Below, piece after piece: positions 53,656 to 62,677 of a stretch of DNA of 64,000 nucleotides. The stretch comes from Arenibacter sp. F26102 (GTDB taxonomy: Bacteria > Bacteroidota > Bacteroidia > Flavobacteriales > Flavobacteriaceae): contig NZ_JALKBC010000017.1 in NCBI RefSeq assembly GCF_023015865.1, positions 1 to 64,000 on the forward strand. Reading direction: 5' to 3'. How positions within the stretch are numbered: the first letter of the stretch is position 1; every line of letters starts with the position of its first letter. The translations under genes were made by a program, and so were the position numbers. Below the pieces are notes generated by a model. It made no database searches and was not told where the DNA came from. It saw nothing but the letters and a program-made list of their open reading frames with translations.

Positions 53656-54885
53656 TTGAAGCTACATTTATCTGCCCCTTCGCAAACCCTGATAAAATCT
53701 GAAGTAAAAATCACGGGATCTAAAAGTGAATCCAATAGGTTGTTGTTATTACAGGCCTTGTTTCCCAATATAAAAATCAATAACCTTTCCAATTCCGACG
53801 ATGCAGAAGTAATGCAAAAAGGGTTGCTTATTGGTAACGGGGAAGTGGACATTCACCATGCGGGTACTGCCATGCGTTTTTTAACAGCTTATTTTGCGTC
53901 ACAGGAAAACAAAGAAGTTACCCTAACGGGATCTAAACGAATGACCGAAAGACCAATAAAAGTATTGGTAGAGGCATTGCGTAGTTTGGGTGCTGAGATT
54001 AACTATGTAAATAATGAGGGTTATCCACCAATAAGTATTAAGGGCAAAAAACTGTTGAAGCATAAGGTAAGCTTGCCTGCAGATATTAGTAGCCAATATA
54101 TATCAGCATTACTTTTAATAGCGCCAAGCCTTGAAAATGGCCTGGAATTGGAATTGGTTGGTAAGATTACTTCGGTGCCTTATATAAAAATGACCTTGGG
54201 CCTGCTTTCGCAAATTGGGGTAGTCAGTTCTTTTGTAGGGAATACGATCAAGGTGTCGCCAAAAACCACAGTTGAACCTTCTACTCAAGTTGTGGAATCG
54301 GATTGGAGTTCTGCATCATATTTTTATAGTATTGTAGCAATGTGCGATATTGGTACTGAAATTTCTTTAACGGCCTATAACAGGAATAGCCTTCAAGGGG
54401 ATAGTGTGCTTAAGGAAATTTATAAGGATTTTGGGGTGGAAACAAGCTTTCAAGACCATCAGGTTATCTTGAGAAAGACGGCAAATCCCAAAAATACCAC
54501 CTTTAATTTTGAGCTTGCAAATGCACCTGATATAGCACAAACCATTGCTGTAACCTGTTTCGGTTTGGGCGTAGGTTGCCATATGACAGGTCTACATACC
54601 CTTAAAATTAAGGAAACAGACCGATTGGAAGCCTTAAAGACTGAATTGACCAAGTTGGGCGCTCCTATATCGGTGACCGATAAAACACTGACTCTGGAGC
54701 CTTCCAAAAAAATTAAAGGGGAAATTGCCATAGATACCTATAATGACCATAGAATGGCTATGGCTTTTGCTCCACTTGCCCTGAAAACATCACTGTTTGT
54801 CAACGATGCGGAAGTGGTTTCCAAATCGTACCCTGACTTTTGGGAGGACATGAAAAATTTAAAATTTAAGGTGCAAACCGTCTGA
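53656..54885 (+). CDS. aroA: 3-phosphoshikimate 1-carboxyvinyltransferase (EPSP synthase)
   Basis: 409 aa, slightly short of the usual about 430. Sixth step of the shikimate pathway. TTG start at 53656. Active site segments: KITGSKSESNRLLLLQALF with catalytic Lys, QSDWSS-type VVESDWSSASYFYS, ANAPDIAQTIAV with the catalytic Asp, LKIKETDRLEAL with the Glu, and TYNDHRMAMAFAPLAL. The PEP loop reads HHAGTAMRF (residues 67-75) in place of the common GNAGTAMRP. It serves the aromatic operon's pathway but stands alone. Confidence 0.94.
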   Translation: MKLHLSAPSQTLIKSEVKITGSKSESNRLLLLQALFPNIKINNLSNSDDAEVMQKGLLIGNGEVDIHHAGTAMRFLTAYFASQENKEVTLTGSKRMTERPIKVLVEALRSLGAEINYVNNEGYPPISIKGKKLLKHKVSLPADISSQYISALLLIAPSLENGLELELVGKITSVPYIKMTLGLLSQIGVVSSFVGNTIKVSPKTTVEPSTQVVESDWSSASYFYSIVAMCDIGTEISLTAYNRNSLQGDSVLKEIYKDFGVETSFQDHQVILRKTANPKNTTFNFELANAPDIAQTIAVTCFGLGVGCHMTGLHTLKIKETDRLEALKTELTKLGAPISVTDKTLTLEPSKKIKGEIAIDTYNDHRMAMAFAPLALKTSLFVNDAEVVSKSYPDFWEDMKNLKFKVQTV

Positions 54886-54908
54886 TTTTTATTTAAATGG
54901 GGTTTTAC

Positions 54909-54940
54909 TTGACATCGCCCCTTGCATCGTCGTATATTTG
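54909..54940 (+). promoter_or_regulatory. queA promoter
   Basis: TTG (54909-54911), 21-bp spacer, TATATTTG (54933-54940): a near-ideal Bacteroidota promoter, 41 bp before the start. Confidence 0.75.
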
Positions 54941-54981
54941 CAGCCGCTAAACATGAATCTAAAATTTAAGGAATATACTAA

Positions 54982-56031
54982 ATGAAATTATCGCACTTCA
55001 ATTTTGAACTTCCAAACGAATTATTGGCAGAGTATCCAGCAGAGAATAGAGATGAGTCCAAATTAATGGTCGTTCACAGAGATACGGGTAAAATTGAGCA
55101 CAAAATGTTCAAGGATCTTATTAACTATTTTGATGAGGGCGATGTAATGGTGCTTAACAATACCAAGGTTTTTCCTGCAAGACTATATGGTAATAAAGAA
55201 AAGACAGGGGCCAGAATAGAGGTATTTTTATTACGTGAATTAAATGAGGAGCAACGTCTTTGGGATGTTTTGGTAGATCCTGCGCGTAAAATAAGAATTG
55301 GAAATAAACTTTATTTCGGTGATGACGAAACTTTGGTTGCCGAGGTAATAGATAACACAACCTCTAGAGGAAGAACATTAAGGTTCCTTTACGATGGTTC
55401 TTATACCGATTTTAGAAGAAAATTAAAAGAACTTGGAGAAACTCCTTTGCCTAAGTATATTAAGCGAAAGGTAGAGGCCGAGGATGAAAAAAGATATCAA
55501 ACCATTTATGCCAAACATGAGGGTGCAGTAGCTGCTCCTACAGCCGGTTTGCATTTTTCCAAACATTTGTTGAAAAGATTGGAGATCAAAGGAATCGATT
55601 TTGCGGAGGTAACCTTGCATGTAGGCCTTGGGACTTTCAATCCTGTTGAGGTAGAAGATCTTTCCAAGCACAAGATGGATAGTGAAGAATTGATCATAGA
55701 TGAAAAGGCAACCGAAATTGTAAATTCAGCTAAAGTTAAGAAACGTAGAATATGTGCCGTAGGTACTACCGCTATGAGGGCTTTGGAAAGTGCAGTGTCT
55801 TCCAAGCAGACTTTAAATACGTTTGACGGTTGGACTAACAAGTTTGTTTTTCCTCCATACGATTTTAGTATTGCAAATGCCATGGTGACCAATTTTCACC
55901 TGCCAAAATCTACCCTATTAATGATGGTTTCGGCCTTTATGGGGCATGACTTAATGAAGAAGGCGTATAAGGAAGCAATTTTGGAAGGATATAAGTTTTA
56001 TTCTTACGGTGATGCCATGTTGATTATATAG
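54982..56031 (+). CDS. queA: tRNA preQ1(34) S-adenosylmethionine ribosyltransferase-isomerase QueA
   Basis: 349 aa; transfers ribose from AdoMet to preQ1 in tRNA, giving epoxyqueuosine. Marks: [20 protein letters not shown] at the start, [26 protein letters not shown] and [16 protein letters not shown]. Strong promoter and own terminator. Pairs functionally with the YhhQ-type transporter at 12510. Confidence 0.96.
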   Translation: MKLSHFNFELPNELLAEYPAENRDESKLMVVHRDTGKIEHKMFKDLINYFDEGDVMVLNNTKVFPARLYGNKEKTGARIEVFLLRELNEEQRLWDVLVDPARKIRIGNKLYFGDDETLVAEVIDNTTSRGRTLRFLYDGSYTDFRRKLKELGETPLPKYIKRKVEAEDEKRYQTIYAKHEGAVAAPTAGLHFSKHLLKRLEIKGIDFAEVTLHVGLGTFNPVEVEDLSKHKMDSEELIIDEKATEIVNSAKVKKRRICAVGTTAMRALESAVSSKQTLNTFDGWTNKFVFPPYDFSIANAMVTNFHLPKSTLLMMVSAFMGHDLMKKAYKEAILEGYKFYSYGDAMLII

Positions 56032-56049
56032 GTATCCAAAATATTATCT

Positions 56050-56097
56050 AAATCCCGTCAGTAACACAGATAATTCTGTATTGGCGGGATTTTTTTA
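56050..56097 (+). terminator. terminator after queA
   Basis: Outer stem AAATCCCG / CGGGATTT with inner stem ACAGA / TCTGT, then seven T. Confidence 0.8.
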
Positions 56098-56119
56098 TAG
56101 AATCAATTATCTTTAGGAA

Positions 56120-57166
56120 GTGGAAATCGCAAAAAACAAAAGAGATATAAGAGCGTTTACCAAGGAACAACTTAGGTCGTTCTTTGTAACCCAGGGTGAC
56201 AAAGCCTTTAGGGGTAACCAGGTCTATGAATGGTTGTGGCAAAAATCGGCCCATACCTTCGAGGACATGACCAATATCTCCAAGGAAACAAGGCAAATGC
56301 TGGAGGATAATTTTGTGATCAACCATATAAAGGTAGATCAAATGCAACGCAGTAGCGACGGAACCATTAAGAATGCCGTTCGACTACACGATGATCTTAT
56401 TGTGGAATCCGTTTTGATTCCTACCAAAACCAGGACTACTGCCTGCGTATCCAGTCAGGTGGGTTGTAGTTTGGATTGTAAATTTTGTGCCACAGCCCGA
56501 TTAAAACGGATGCGAAATTTAAATCCGGATGAGATTTATGATCAAGTGGTGGCCATTGACAATGAAAGTAGGCTGTATTTTGATCGTCCATTGAGCAATA
56601 TTGTTTTTATGGGTATGGGAGAGCCTTTAATGAATTATAACAATGTACTTAAGGCCATAGATAAGATTACCTCGCCGGAAGGATTGGGGATGTCCCCTAA
56701 ACGCATTATAGTGTCTACCTCAGGAGTGCCAAAGATGATACGAAAAATGGCCGATGAGCAGGTGAAGTTTAAGCTGGCGGTATCCTTGCATTCCGCTATT
56801 GATGAAATCCGGACTTCTATTATGCCGTTTAATGCGAAATTTACTTTAGCCGATCTCCGTGAGTCCCTTGAATATTGGTATCTAAAAACAAAGAGTAGGA
56901 TAACCTATGAATACGTGGTTTGGGACGGAATTAACGATACCCAAAAAGATGCAAATGCTTTGGTGGATTTCTGCAGGTTTGCTCCGTCCAAGGTTAATTT
57001 AATTGAATATAACCCCATTGACGACGGAGAATTTCAACAAGCAAAAAACGCTGCCATTGAAATGTACGTTAGTACCTTGGAGAAAAATGGCATTACCGTT
57101 ACGGTAAGGCGATCTAGGGGCAAGGATATTGACGCTGCCTGTGGACAATTGGCAAATAAATCCTAA
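56120..57166 (+). CDS. rlmN: 23S rRNA/tRNA adenine-C2 methyltransferase RlmN (radical SAM)
   Basis: 348 aa from GTG at 56120. Methylates A2503 of 23S rRNA and A37 of some tRNAs. The radical SAM cluster motif is SSQVGCSLDCKFCATA (Cx3Cx2C). FMGMGEPLMNYNNV and the C-terminal Cys (about residue 342, DIDAACGQL) that forms the protein-methyl intermediate are present. Single gene. Confidence 0.95.
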   Translation: MEIAKNKRDIRAFTKEQLRSFFVTQGDKAFRGNQVYEWLWQKSAHTFEDMTNISKETRQMLEDNFVINHIKVDQMQRSSDGTIKNAVRLHDDLIVESVLIPTKTRTTACVSSQVGCSLDCKFCATARLKRMRNLNPDEIYDQVVAIDNESRLYFDRPLSNIVFMGMGEPLMNYNNVLKAIDKITSPEGLGMSPKRIIVSTSGVPKMIRKMADEQVKFKLAVSLHSAIDEIRTSIMPFNAKFTLADLRESLEYWYLKTKSRITYEYVVWDGINDTQKDANALVDFCRFAPSKVNLIEYNPIDDGEFQQAKNAAIEMYVSTLEKNGITVTVRRSRGKDIDAACGQLANKS

Positions 57167-57335
57167 ATAAGCCTTGTCCAAAGGACTGTAGGCAAAGCGG
57201 AGTCAAATTCCAAACACAAATTCGCTAAAAATTATAAATTACGGTTACATTACCATTATCGGCTGGTGATTACTATGTTTTTTTGCCTAATTTTACGCAA
57301 CTGAACAAGCAATCCAAAACAGTCTAATCTATCCC

Positions 57336-58313
57336 TTGAAAATTGTATCCCAAATAAAGGAACCGATTAATCAGGAAATGGAACTTTTTGAAAAAAAGTT
57401 TTATGAATCCATGTCTTCCAAGGTTGCCCTTTTAAATAGAATTACGTACTATATCGTTAACCGAAAAGGGAAGCAGATGCGGCCCATGTTCGTATTTCTA
57501 ACCGCCAAACTTCTGAACAAAGGACAGGTCAACGAAAGGACTTATAGAGGGGCGTCGGTAATTGAATTGATACATACGGCTACCCTAGTCCATGATGATG
57601 TGGTGGATGATAGTAACAAGCGACGAGGCTTTTTTTCGGTAAATGCTTTGTGGAAAAACAAAATCGCAGTTTTGGTAGGGGATTATTTGCTTTCCAAAGG
57701 GCTGCTGTTGTCAATAGATAACGGAGATTTTGATCTTCTTAAAATTATTTCCGTCGCTGTACGTGAAATGAGTGAGGGAGAATTGCTGCAAATAGAAAAG
57801 GCCAGGCGACTGGATATTACCGAGGAGGTGTATTACGATATTATTAGGCAGAAAACAGCAACCTTAATTGCTGCCTGTTGTAGTCTAGGGGCATGCTCCG
57901 TTAAGCCCAATTCCCCGGATGTGGAGACTTTTAGGAAATTCGGCGAGCTAATAGGTATGGCCTTCCAGATCAAGGATGATTTGTTCGATTACGGGGAAGA
58001 GAGAATTGGCAAACCTACAGGGATCGATATCAAGGAACAAAAAATGACCTTGCCGTTGATTTTTGTACTCAATAAATGTTCCAAAGCAGAAAAAAAGTGG
58101 TTGATCAATTCTATTAAGAATCACAACAAAGATAAAAAGAGGGTCAAGGAAGTTATTGCCTTTGTAAAGGAAAACGGAGGCCTTGAATATGCCGTGAAAA
58201 AGATGCTAGCCTATAAGGAGGAGGCATTGACCTTATTGGCGACGTACCCGGATTCAGAATATAGGAGTTCACTGGAACTTATGGTGAACTATGTGGTCGA
58301 TCGAAAGAAGTAA
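57336..58313 (+). CDS. trans-polyprenyl diphosphate synthase
   Basis: 325 aa from TTG at 57336; no in-frame ATG precedes the conserved part. The two Asp-rich motifs are LVHDDVVDDSNKRRG (first DDxxD) and FQIKDDLFDYGEERIGKP (second). Makes the long isoprenoid chain of menaquinone, probably C30-C40; chain length cannot be read directly. Single gene; the 244 bp to the next gene hold nothing recognised. Confidence 0.93.
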   Translation: MKIVSQIKEPINQEMELFEKKFYESMSSKVALLNRITYYIVNRKGKQMRPMFVFLTAKLLNKGQVNERTYRGASVIELIHTATLVHDDVVDDSNKRRGFFSVNALWKNKIAVLVGDYLLSKGLLLSIDNGDFDLLKIISVAVREMSEGELLQIEKARRLDITEEVYYDIIRQKTATLIAACCSLGACSVKPNSPDVETFRKFGELIGMAFQIKDDLFDYGEERIGKPTGIDIKEQKMTLPLIFVLNKCSKAEKKWLINSIKNHNKDKKRVKEVIAFVKENGGLEYAVKKMLAYKEEALTLLATYPDSEYRSSLELMVNYVVDRKK

Positions 58314-58557
58314 ATTTACTCTAGTGTACATTAAACATAATCGTTTTATTCATAACTGTAGGTGACCATGATGTAATTGAAGTCGTCTATCTTAATAACG
58401 AACAAACTTCAGGGATCTGAAAATAATTTCTATAGATCACGTTTGGGAGTATTAGGTTGTACGGGCTTTTTAGAATGTAATTTACCATATTTCCTCTCTG
58501 GGAAAGCGCTTCGAATTATAATAAATGGATGGAATTTAAATCTTATTAATAGATTTT

Positions 58558-58800
58558 TCAATCTTCGATACTTTGTTTCATTTCCTCAGTAAATTCATCC
58601 TCAAAATAGGTTCCTTTACAGTGCGAACAGCTTATTGTGGTAGAAGTGCCCACTCTAAAAAGGGAAATCCAGAACAAGTGGAAATAAGTCGTACTTGTAA
58701 CCCTGGTCAAAGTTCCCTTATTTTCACAATAGGGACATACAACATTTGGTAACGATTTTGAAATTGTTTTTCCCGGTTTTGTTCCTAGAAATAATATCAT
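58558..58800 (-). CDS. small zinc-ribbon protein
   Basis: 80 aa. Two Cys pairs (VCPYCENKG and SCSHCKGTYF, about residues 22 and 58) form a zinc ribbon, with a hydrophobic stretch YFHLFWISLFRV between. Starts MILFLGTKPGK. Such proteins are common in Flavobacteriia with unknown function. Divergent from dnaG (124 bp). Confidence 0.8.
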   Translation of the reverse strand: MILFLGTKPGKTISKSLPNVVCPYCENKGTLTRVTSTTYFHLFWISLFRVGTSTTISCSHCKGTYFEDEFTEEMKQSIED

Positions 58801-58896
58801 TTTCTATTAGTTTATACTTCTGAATGAGAATCGCAATTTAATTAATATTTCTCTGATATGGATGGCCTTTCCTTTTTCCAACAGGCCATAAAGTAC

Positions 58897-58904
58897 TATC
58901 TTTA
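58897..58904 (+). promoter_or_regulatory. possible dnaG promoter, -7 element
   Basis: TATCTTTA, one mismatch to TAnnTTTG, 20 bp before the dnaG start. Confidence 0.4.
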
Positions 58905-58924
58905 GCCTGCAAAAAATTTAAAGA

Positions 58925-60904
58925 TTGATTACAAAATCTACCATAGACAAAGTATACGAGACAGCCCGTTTAGAGGAGGTGATCGGGGATTTTGTGCAAC
59001 TAAAGAAATCAGGCTCCAACTTTAAGGGCTTAAGTCCGTTTACCGATGAGCGCAGCCCCAGTTTCATGGTCTCCCCGGTAAAACAAATATGGAAGGATTT
59101 TAGTAGTGGAAAGGGAGGGAACGTTGTGGCCTTCCTAATGGAGCATGAACATTTTTCCTATCCGGAGGCCATTAAATATTTGGCAAGGAAATACAATATT
59201 GAAATAGAGGAAACAGAGCAGAGCAATGAACAAAAGGAGCAGACCAATGAAAGGGAGAGTATGTATCTGGTTTCTGAATATGCCCAAAAATATTTCTCGG
59301 AAGTTTTATGGGAAAGGGAACAGGGAAAGGCTATTGGATTAAGTTATTTTAAGGAGCGTGGTTTTACAGATGATACTATTAAAAAGTTTGATTTGGGCTA
59401 TTGCCTGGATCAGTGGGACGGCTTTACCAAAGCGGCCTTATCCAAGGGGTATCAATTAAACTATTTGGAAAAAACGGGACTTACTATTGTAAAGGATGAT
59501 GCTGCCAATCCCGGACAGAATAAGACCTTTGACCGTTTTAAAGGTCGTGTAATGTTTCCCATACACAGTATGAGTGGAAGGGTTTTGGGCTTTGGAGGTC
59601 GGATTTTGACAAATGATAAGAAAGCGGCCAAATACTTAAATTCTCCAGAAAGTGATATTTACCATAAAAGCAAGGTGCTTTATGGTATTTACTTTGCCAA
59701 ACAAGCCATTGCCAAGGAAGACAATTGTTATTTGGTAGAAGGGTATACAGATGTTATCCAGATGTACCAACGGGGTATACACAATGTAGTGTCTTCTAGT
59801 GGAACGGCGTTGACCTCGGATCAGATAAGATTGATAAATAGGCTTACAAAGAATATTACGGTTTTATTTGATGGGGATGCGGCCGGATTGCGGGCATCAC
59901 TTAGAGGGATAGACCTTATTCTGGAGCAAGGGATGAACGTAAAGGTGTGCACTTTCCCTGAGGGGGAAGACCCTGATAGTTTCTCCAAGACCAATGATTA
60001 TGAGGATGTGGTGCTCTATTTACAGGAGAATTCGAAGGACTTTATTCAGTTCAAGGCCTCTTTATTGGTTGAGGAATCCGCCAACGACCCAATTAAAAGA
60101 GCGGACACGGTAAGGGATATTGTAAATAGTATATCTAAGATTCCAGATCGGATACAAAAGGAAATCTATATACAGGAGTGCGCTCAGATCATGAATATTT
60201 CCGAAGCGGTCCTGTTCAATACTTTGGCACAGATAGGAAAAAAGGATGTTGCAGATTCCAACAAAAAGGTAAAACAGGAACAACAGGCCTTTGATGTGGT
60301 TAAGAACGAACCTTTACGGCAGAAGGTGGATGTGCAATATGAACTGGAGCGTAAGATTATAGAGATGTTGTTGCTTTATGGTGATTTGGAACAAAAATTT
60401 GAGGATTTGGTACTAAAGGAAAACCAAAAAGGCGACTTGGAACTGGAGCCGGAATCCTTGGATGCCAAGGTGTACGAAAAAATTTATCTAGACCTTCAAG
60501 ATGATGAAATTGAGTTGGCCAATGAGCAGTTCAGAAATATCTATTATAAAATAATGGAAGACCTTAATGAGAAGGAAAATTTTTCGATTACTACCTTTAT
60601 TGCCGGTTTGAATCAAGAATTGGCGTCGGAAATATCTTCTATATTAATGGAGGAAGAGAAATATGCCCTACATCAATGGGAGCGAAAGGATATATATCCC
60701 AAAGATAAAAAAGTAGGAATTTCCCAGTTGGTGAGCGAAACTATTTTAACTCTTAGATGTTATTTGATAAAGAAAAGGATAGGCTCCCTTCAGGAGGATA
60801 CATTAAATAAGAATGAAGGGAATCATGAGGCATTGGAGGAGATAATGAACTATATTCAGCTTAACGTTCTGCTGAACAAAAAACTGAATAGGGTTCTTTC
60901 TTAG
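58925..60904 (+). CDS. dnaG: DNA primase with degenerate zinc-binding domain
   Basis: 659 aa from TTG at 58925. Makes RNA primers for replication. The Toprim core has YLVEGYTDVIQMYQ (Glu) and VLFDGDAAGLRASLRG (DxD); the C-terminal helicase-binding part follows. The N-terminal CHC2 domain keeps its fold marks (SPSFMVSPVKQIWKDFSSGK), but all four zinc ligands are changed: Ser37, Thr40, Asp58 and Ser61 replace the Cys-x2-His-x17-Cys-x2-Cys set. The domain probably works without zinc. Single gene with strong terminator. Confidence 0.95.
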   Translation: MITKSTIDKVYETARLEEVIGDFVQLKKSGSNFKGLSPFTDERSPSFMVSPVKQIWKDFSSGKGGNVVAFLMEHEHFSYPEAIKYLARKYNIEIEETEQSNEQKEQTNERESMYLVSEYAQKYFSEVLWEREQGKAIGLSYFKERGFTDDTIKKFDLGYCLDQWDGFTKAALSKGYQLNYLEKTGLTIVKDDAANPGQNKTFDRFKGRVMFPIHSMSGRVLGFGGRILTNDKKAAKYLNSPESDIYHKSKVLYGIYFAKQAIAKEDNCYLVEGYTDVIQMYQRGIHNVVSSSGTALTSDQIRLINRLTKNITVLFDGDAAGLRASLRGIDLILEQGMNVKVCTFPEGEDPDSFSKTNDYEDVVLYLQENSKDFIQFKASLLVEESANDPIKRADTVRDIVNSISKIPDRIQKEIYIQECAQIMNISEAVLFNTLAQIGKKDVADSNKKVKQEQQAFDVVKNEPLRQKVDVQYELERKIIEMLLLYGDLEQKFEDLVLKENQKGDLELEPESLDAKVYEKIYLDLQDDEIELANEQFRNIYYKIMEDLNEKENFSITTFIAGLNQELASEISSILMEEEKYALHQWERKDIYPKDKKVGISQLVSETILTLRCYLIKKRIGSLQEDTLNKNEGNHEALEEIMNYIQLNVLLNKKLNRVLS

Positions 60905-60925
60905 GAATTCAGGTAAATGGCCTTA

Positions 60926-60970
60926 AAAAAAGACCGCATCCCATTTTAATAGGGATGCGGTCTTTTTTTT
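60926..60970. terminator. bidirectional terminator dnaG / response regulator
   Basis: 17-bp stem AAAAAAGACCGCATCCC / GGGATGCGGTCTTTTTT (from 60926 and 60952), strong T run; A run on the other side serves the minus strand. Confidence 0.9.
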
Positions 60971-60997
60971 GGATATTATACTATGCTCTAGGTTAAC

Positions 60998-61627
60998 TTA
61001 ATACAGTTCCAAGGCCTTGGCTTGCTGTAATAAATCCACTAGGTTGTCTACATTTAATTTACGCATTAAACGCGCTTTGTAGGTACTAACCGTTTTTTCG
61101 TTCAAATCCAATCCTTGCGCCACTTCCTTGTTGCGTTTTCCACTGGCCAACAATTTAAGGACTTCAACTTCCCTTGTAGAGAGTTTTCTAAAGAACCTTC
61201 TTGGTTTTTGTGTTCCTTCATCAAAAGCAAGACGTTGTGCCAGTTCGTTGGTAATGAACATATTGCCTTCGCTAACTTTTCTAATGGCACTTATAATGTA
61301 GTCTATCTCTGAAGTCTTGGATAGGTAGCCAAAAGCTCCAGCTCTTATGGTACTTAATGCATAAACATCTTCCGATTGTCCACTATAGATCAACACCCGT
61401 ATATTTGGGTACTGCTTTTTAATTTTTCTAAGGGTTGCAATGCCATTAATTTCAGGAATGTCCATTTCCAGAAGAATAACGTCTGGGGTGAAAATTTCCA
61501 GCTTATTAAATAATTCCGTGGTAGTAGATGCATCGGCTATAACTTCAATATCTGAAACAGGGTTCAAGACTTGTTGTACGCCCATCCGAACAATAGGATG
61601 ATTATCAGCAATTAAAATTTTGATCAT
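60998..61627 (-). CDS. LuxR/NarL-type response regulator with altered phospho-site
   Basis: 209 aa: receiver (1-120), linker, LuxR helix-turn-helix (about 145-209; LSTREVEVLKLLASGKRNKE). The receiver has Ser82 and Lys104 in the normal places, but the phosphoacceptor is Glu54 (LLEMDIPEINGI) instead of Asp, and the acidic pair is Asp8-Asn9. It may therefore act without phosphorylation. No histidine kinase gene is nearby (orphan). CATGTC-N9-GACATG lies 36 bp upstream of the start (61663-61683), a possible operator. Confidence 0.9.
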   Translation of the reverse strand: MIKILIADNHPIVRMGVQQVLNPVSDIEVIADASTTTELFNKLEIFTPDVILLEMDIPEINGIATLRKIKKQYPNIRVLIYSGQSEDVYALSTIRAGAFGYLSKTSEIDYIISAIRKVSEGNMFITNELAQRLAFDEGTQKPRRFFRKLSTREVEVLKLLASGKRNKEVAQGLDLNEKTVSTYKARLMRKLNVDNLVDLLQQAKALELY

Positions 61628-61795
61628 TTTAGGTTATTTTTCTAGATTTCAACATCAATAATCATGTCTAAAATACTGACATGCAATGTAGGGTTAAAAT
61701 ATCTAATTCGATAAGCAAAGCTTCATTTTTTTATTCAAAACCAAAAATTTTTGCATATTTTTTCGTTTTAATCACTTGGTTCTTAGGTGAGAGGT

Positions 61796-62584
61796 TCATT
61801 TTAATGAATTTGGAATTTCACAAACAGGTATTGGGAGCATTTTATGTTTGTTGGCGCGGTTAAATTTATTGTATATCTGAAAAACCTCTTTTTGTCTATC
61901 AGAAAAATCCGTATCCGCTTTACCTTCATCCTGCATTTGCATGGCCCATTCCAATTCTGGATATGATGCCCCTATTTGATCTTCGTCCGTTCTGTCATCT
62001 CCCCATAATCCATCTGTAGGAGCTGCCTTTATTATATCTTCGTTAATCCCCAAGACTTTTGCAATTTCATATACTTCGGTTTTTAACAAATCGGCGATCG
62101 GACTTAGGTCTACACCGCCATCCCCATATTTGGTGTAGAACCCTACCCCAAAATCTTCTACCTTATTACCGGTTCCTGCTACCAGTAGTTTGTTCAATGC
62201 GGCAAAGTAATATAATGTGGTCATTCTTAACCGTGCTCGGGTGTTGGCCAGGGACATAAATCTATCCTCCTCATTTTCAACAGCCGGTAATGCATTTACC
62301 AAACTATCGAAAGTTGGTGTAAGGTCTACTAGTTGTCTGTCAACATTTTGGTAATTGGCCTTTAGCCAGTTAATATGGTTGGATGCGCGTGTAACTTGGC
62401 TGGCTGCCTGATGTATGGGCATTTCCAGACATAAAAGTTGTAGGCCAGTTTTGGCACATAAGGTTGAGGTTACCGCAGAATCTATGCCTCCCGAAATTCC
62501 TATTGTAAATCCTTTTATATTTGCTTTGGTGGCATAATCCTGCAACCAGTTAACAATGTGGTCTATTACTTTTTCGGTCTGCAT
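61796..62584 (-). CDS. nadE: ammonia-dependent NAD+ synthetase
   Basis: 262 aa; turns nicotinate adenine dinucleotide and ammonia into NAD. P-loop motif FTIGISGGIDSAVTSTLCAK (SGGxDS), then KVEDFGVGFYTKYGDGGVDL and LWGDDRTDEDQIGASYPELE. No glutaminase domain, hence ammonia-dependent. Divergent from gldB, the order described in Flavobacterium too. The 168-bp gap before the response regulator holds nothing else clear. Confidence 0.96.
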   Translation of the reverse strand: MQTEKVIDHIVNWLQDYATKANIKGFTIGISGGIDSAVTSTLCAKTGLQLLCLEMPIHQAASQVTRASNHINWLKANYQNVDRQLVDLTPTFDSLVNALPAVENEEDRFMSLANTRARLRMTTLYYFAALNKLLVAGTGNKVEDFGVGFYTKYGDGGVDLSPIADLLKTEVYEIAKVLGINEDIIKAAPTDGLWGDDRTDEDQIGASYPELEWAMQMQDEGKADTDFSDRQKEVFQIYNKFNRANKHKMLPIPVCEIPNSLK

Positions 62585-62611
62585 CTGAACAATTTATAAG
62601 GTTTAAAAACT

Positions 62612-62619
62612 TAACTTTG
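62612..62619 (+). promoter_or_regulatory. gldB promoter, -7 element
   Basis: TAACTTTG, a perfect TAnnTTTG, 58 bp before gldB; no clear TTG at -33. Confidence 0.45.
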
Positions 62620-62677
62620 CACGGTAAAAATAAAGCCTAGATATTAAAAATTAAAACATTAACCGAATTACTTTAGC

